The notes under the pieces: generated by a model
What the model was told of the DNA's origin: nothing
Seen by the model: only the letters and a program-made list of their open reading frames with translations
Database searches by the model: none
Origin: Halicephalobus mephisto
Taxonomy: Eukaryota > Nematoda > Chromadorea > Rhabditida > Panagrolaimidae
Length of the DNA stretch: 64,000 bases
Reading direction: 5' to 3'
Assembly: GCA_009193035.1 (NCBI GenBank)
Contig: SWDT01000152.1
Location: forward strand, 124,001 to 188,000
Program-made: the position numbers and the translations under genes
Shown here: piece after piece, positions 61,579-64,000 of the stretch
Position numbering within the stretch: the stretch's first letter is position 1
Layout of the letters: each line of letters starts with the position of its first letter

Positions 61579-63011
61579 ATGAGTATGCTAACTCAGAAAC
61601 AGGCAGCAGAAATGTGCGTTTTAACTTTTATCTACTTTCATAACAGCGAATTTTTAGCCGGGCTTGTGTCGCTGGATTTTTGAAGGAGCAGGGTTTTGAG
61701 AAAGCATTTCGCGAGTACATAACTGAAGCTCGACTGGTAGGCCATATATGGATTGCACGTAACTAACACTTTTCTTTGCAGGAAAATGAGAATCTGGATT
61801 TCGCCAAGTTGAATAATGACTTGGAAACCAAGTTTTTCATGGTCACTCGTATGCAGGTCAAAATTAACAATCTCGAGAAACAACTGGCTGAAGCCACCAA
61901 GAATGGCGGTATTAACCCACTGATGTAAGGATTTTGACTGATAGTCGTTCGTATTCGTACTGTTTTAGCCAATCTACGAACAATGAAAATTGTCTGCCCA
62001 GACTCCCGGAATTACATACTTTCTCTGGCCACCGTGGTGCCGTTAATTGTTTGCTTTTCCATCCGATATATTCTTTCCTAGTTACTGCCAGTGACGATAG
62101 CACCATCAAGCTTTGGGATGTTGAAAAAGGAAAATGTGAAAGAACTCTCAGTGGACATACAGATGCCGTCAACGATCTCGCCTTTTCTCCTGATGGTAAA
62201 TTACTCGCCAGTTGCTCTAACGATATGTACGTCAAGATATGGGAAATGACGGAGTCCTTCGACTGCTCCAAGACCTTCGCCGGCCACGAACATTCCATTT
62301 CGTCCGTCGCTTTCGTCCGAAACACTGCTCTATTAACTGGTTCCCGCGATCACTGCATCAAGCTATGGGATTTGACAACTGTTACGTGTCTTCAGGTTTA
62401 CCGTGACAATTCCTGGGTCAGAATGATTCGTCTTCACGCTGAAGGGAAATACTTTGCATCTGCTGGCAGTGATCATGTTATCCGTGTTTGGGAAATCGAA
62501 GCAGGAGACCAATTGGTTGAATTGATGGAACATACGAACGTCGTCGAGACTCTAGCCTGGGCTCCCCCCACTGTTGCTGATGAATTGAAACTCCAGAATT
62601 CGACCTTCGACGACAGTGGCGTTTACCCTAATGTTTATATTGAAGGAAAACCACTAGTGTTGGCATCAGGAGCCCGTGACAGCACTATCAGAATCTGGCA
62701 TGTCAACACGCGTAACTGTCTCTTCACTATCAACGAACACACGAATTGGATCCATGGGTTAGTATGGCATCCGAATGGCAAGATTCTACTTTCTGTCAGT
62801 GATGACAAGACTCTGCGAGTCTGGAACGTTACTTCGAACTTTGCTGCCTTGAAGATGCTGACCCCCCACAAGAACTTTATCCGATGTCTTGGTAGGTGTT
62901 TAATTATGCCGGTATATGTACTGATTGAGTCTTTCAGCTATTGATACATATGGCACCTGCATAGCCACCGGCTGTAGCGATCACACTGTCAAAGCTTTTC
63001 CGTGCCGTTAG
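61579..63011 (+). CDS. lis-1: LIS-1, dynein regulator (PAFAH1B1 type)
   Basis: LIS1 binds cytoplasmic dynein and supports nuclear migration and spindle function. The N-terminal LisH region (AEIRACVAGFLKEQGFEKAF…) is followed by a coiled coil (ENENLDFAKLNNDLE to NNLEKQLAEATK) and seven WD40 repeats with typical GH…WD spacing (ATASDDSTIKLWD-type, GHTDAVNDLAFSPDGKLLAS, GHEHSISSVAFV, and so on). It ends HTVKAFPCR where other LIS1 proteins end CKVWECR or similar. Exon 1 is 61579–61613, exon 2 starts at 61658 after TTTTTAG. Later junctions are at ARL|ENENL, near 61925–61970 and at RCL|AIDTYG (intron about 62894–62938). It lies 514 bp after pros-1 on the same strand. An acceptor-like ATTCCAG precedes the start by about 27 bp. 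Confidence 0.95.
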
Positions 63012-63465
63012 TATGACGTGTTCATGAGGTAATGGTGCTTTTCTGTTGGCAAGTTCGGGTTCAATTTTCTAGTTTGTTTTTCATTCTTATTAAAGTTTGG
63101 CCATGAGTCTTGACATCAGTAAATTGCTTTGAGCTGAATGTTAGCTTATAAGTGTGCAAGATTATTGGTCTTTCTATTGGTGCTTTTCAAGATGTCAGGA
63201 TTATTCACTCACTTTAATCTCTCAATCAGTTCGTTAATTTATGAGTGTCATGCTCCGGTTCAAATTGCTCATATTACTACGCACACTTTTTCCATGGTTG
63301 AGCCGTCTATATCCCTGTCTTTTTACCTATCCTAGAAACAATGTATGCTTTGCTCTCTTTGTTCGCTTTACTTGGGTATCAGCGATTTCTCCACGTCATT
63401 TGCTCCAGAACAAAATTTATGCTTTCTCTAAGTAGTTTAAATAAAAGGAATCAGAAATTTGGCAT
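63012..63465. other. Convergent intergenic region, lis-1 / FTSJ1
   Basis: This 454-bp region contains the lis-1 3' UTR. An AATAAA on the plus strand at about 63439 may be its poly(A) signal. Nothing else is recognised. Confidence 0.45.
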
Positions 63466-64000
63466 TTATTCATTCACATTATGAACTCTAGCTAGATTAT
63501 TGGTTTTCTTCAATTCGCAGGCAACCTTGTAGTTTGGCATCGTGGGTAATTGAACTACCTGGAGAGGCGTGTCGCCTTTTACCTTGAACTTTTCCTCGAA
63601 ACTGTCGTCAACTTCTGGGTAATTAGCGTCTGCATCGTACTCCAGAGTGCCACAGGGGATGAATTCAAAAGCAAATTCCGAAGGTGCTTCTTTATAAGAC
63701 TCAACAAAGGGCCAGAAGTTGTCGTACAGGTCGGACTTGGGGGAGTTCCTTAGGGTTTCCGGTAGTCTGAACCCTTGACAGACAATGAATGCCTCTGCAT
63801 GTGGATACGGAAAATTGTAGTTGCATAGATTTAAATAAACTTACCACAACTGCTTTGACGACACACTCTAGGTTTGAAAATCTGGACAGAATCGAAGAAT
63901 TGACTGATGATATATACCAAAAGCTTGATTTTCCTCCCTCGGAATACTTTGGAGACGAATTTCCCGCCTTCACGCAGAATTGAGATACCCAGAATCAATG
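63466..64000 (-). CDS. FTSJ1: FTSJ1/TRM7-type tRNA 2'-O-methyltransferase (C-terminal part; gene continues beyond the window)
   Basis: This enzyme methylates the ribose at positions 32 and 34 of the tRNA anticodon loop. The visible part starts LILGISILREGGKFVSKVFRGRK, matching the LKPGGCFVAKIFRGRD of human FTSJ1, including the catalytic-site Lys. It continues FFDSVQIFKPRVCRQSSCEAFIVCQGF, the family's KPRSSR…EAFxVCQG signature. The C-terminal extension specific to tRNA enzymes follows: FIPCGTLEYDADANYPEV and YKVACELKKTNNLARVHN before the TAA. One intron at about 63803–63842 (G|GTAAGT … CATGCAG) splits the SSC|EAF join. The N-terminal SAM-binding part lies outside the window. Confidence 0.9.

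Overview
This window is nuclear DNA from a nematode. The protein-coding genes have compact introns, mostly 42–50 bp, with TTTTAG/TTTCAG acceptors. Several genes carry an acceptor-like TTTTAG a few bases before the start codon with no partner donor, the usual mark of spliced-leader trans-splicing. The proteins I recognise are closest to Caenorhabditis genes (HLH-8/Twist, ZYG-8, GLY-5, SER-4, CBP-1, PROS-1, LIS-1, UNC-79). The species cannot be named from the sequence alone.

Layout. 1–4.1 kb: 3' part of unc-79 (+), convergent with an SLC36-type amino-acid transporter (−, 4.2–5.8 kb). 6.9–8.4 kb: GlcNAc-6-phosphate deacetylase (−). 8.9–9.7 kb: hlh-8/Twist (−). 9.8–13.4 kb: a large unrecognised protein (−). 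14.2–16.6 kb: ras-2/M-Ras and a 3-hydroxyisobutyryl-CoA hydrolase (+). 17.2–19.8 kb: a PP2C phosphatase (−) divergent from a TMEM165/GDT1 transporter (+). 20.0–28.1 kb: three minus-strand genes, an RSKR/SGK494-type kinase, the doublecortin-like kinase zyg-8 and the GalNAc-transferase gly-5. 30.2–32.9 kb: nxt-1 (−) divergent from an MPP-type MAGUK (+). 33.1–34.9 kb: a 5-HT1-type receptor, ser-4-like (−). 34.9–42.8 kb: AT-rich and gene-poor, with two tentative minus-strand genes that I cannot name and a small hairpin repeat. 42.8–48.8 kb: cbp-1, the CBP/p300 acetyltransferase (−). 48.8–58.6 kb: about 9.8 kb without a recognisable gene, holding inverted repeats. 58.6–61.1 kb: the Prospero homeobox gene (+). 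61.6–63.0 kb: lis-1 (+). 63.5–64.0 kb: C-terminal part of the tRNA 2'-O-methyltransferase FTSJ1/TRM7 (−).

The genes do not form one pathway; this is a normal mixed eukaryotic neighbourhood. From memory, most recognisable orthologues lie on C. elegans chromosome III (hlh-8, on X, is the exception), so the window probably belongs to the chromosome-III linkage group. The most interesting points are a tandem array of three homologous, interchangeable lectin exons in gly-5, an apparent excess of GC–AG introns (four seen), a roughly 280-bp imperfect palindrome plus a dispersed small-hairpin family in the gene-poor tracts, and uncharacterised genes at 9.8–13.4 and about 35.9–37.9 kb. Exon boundaries given here were read by eye from splice consensus and frame continuity.
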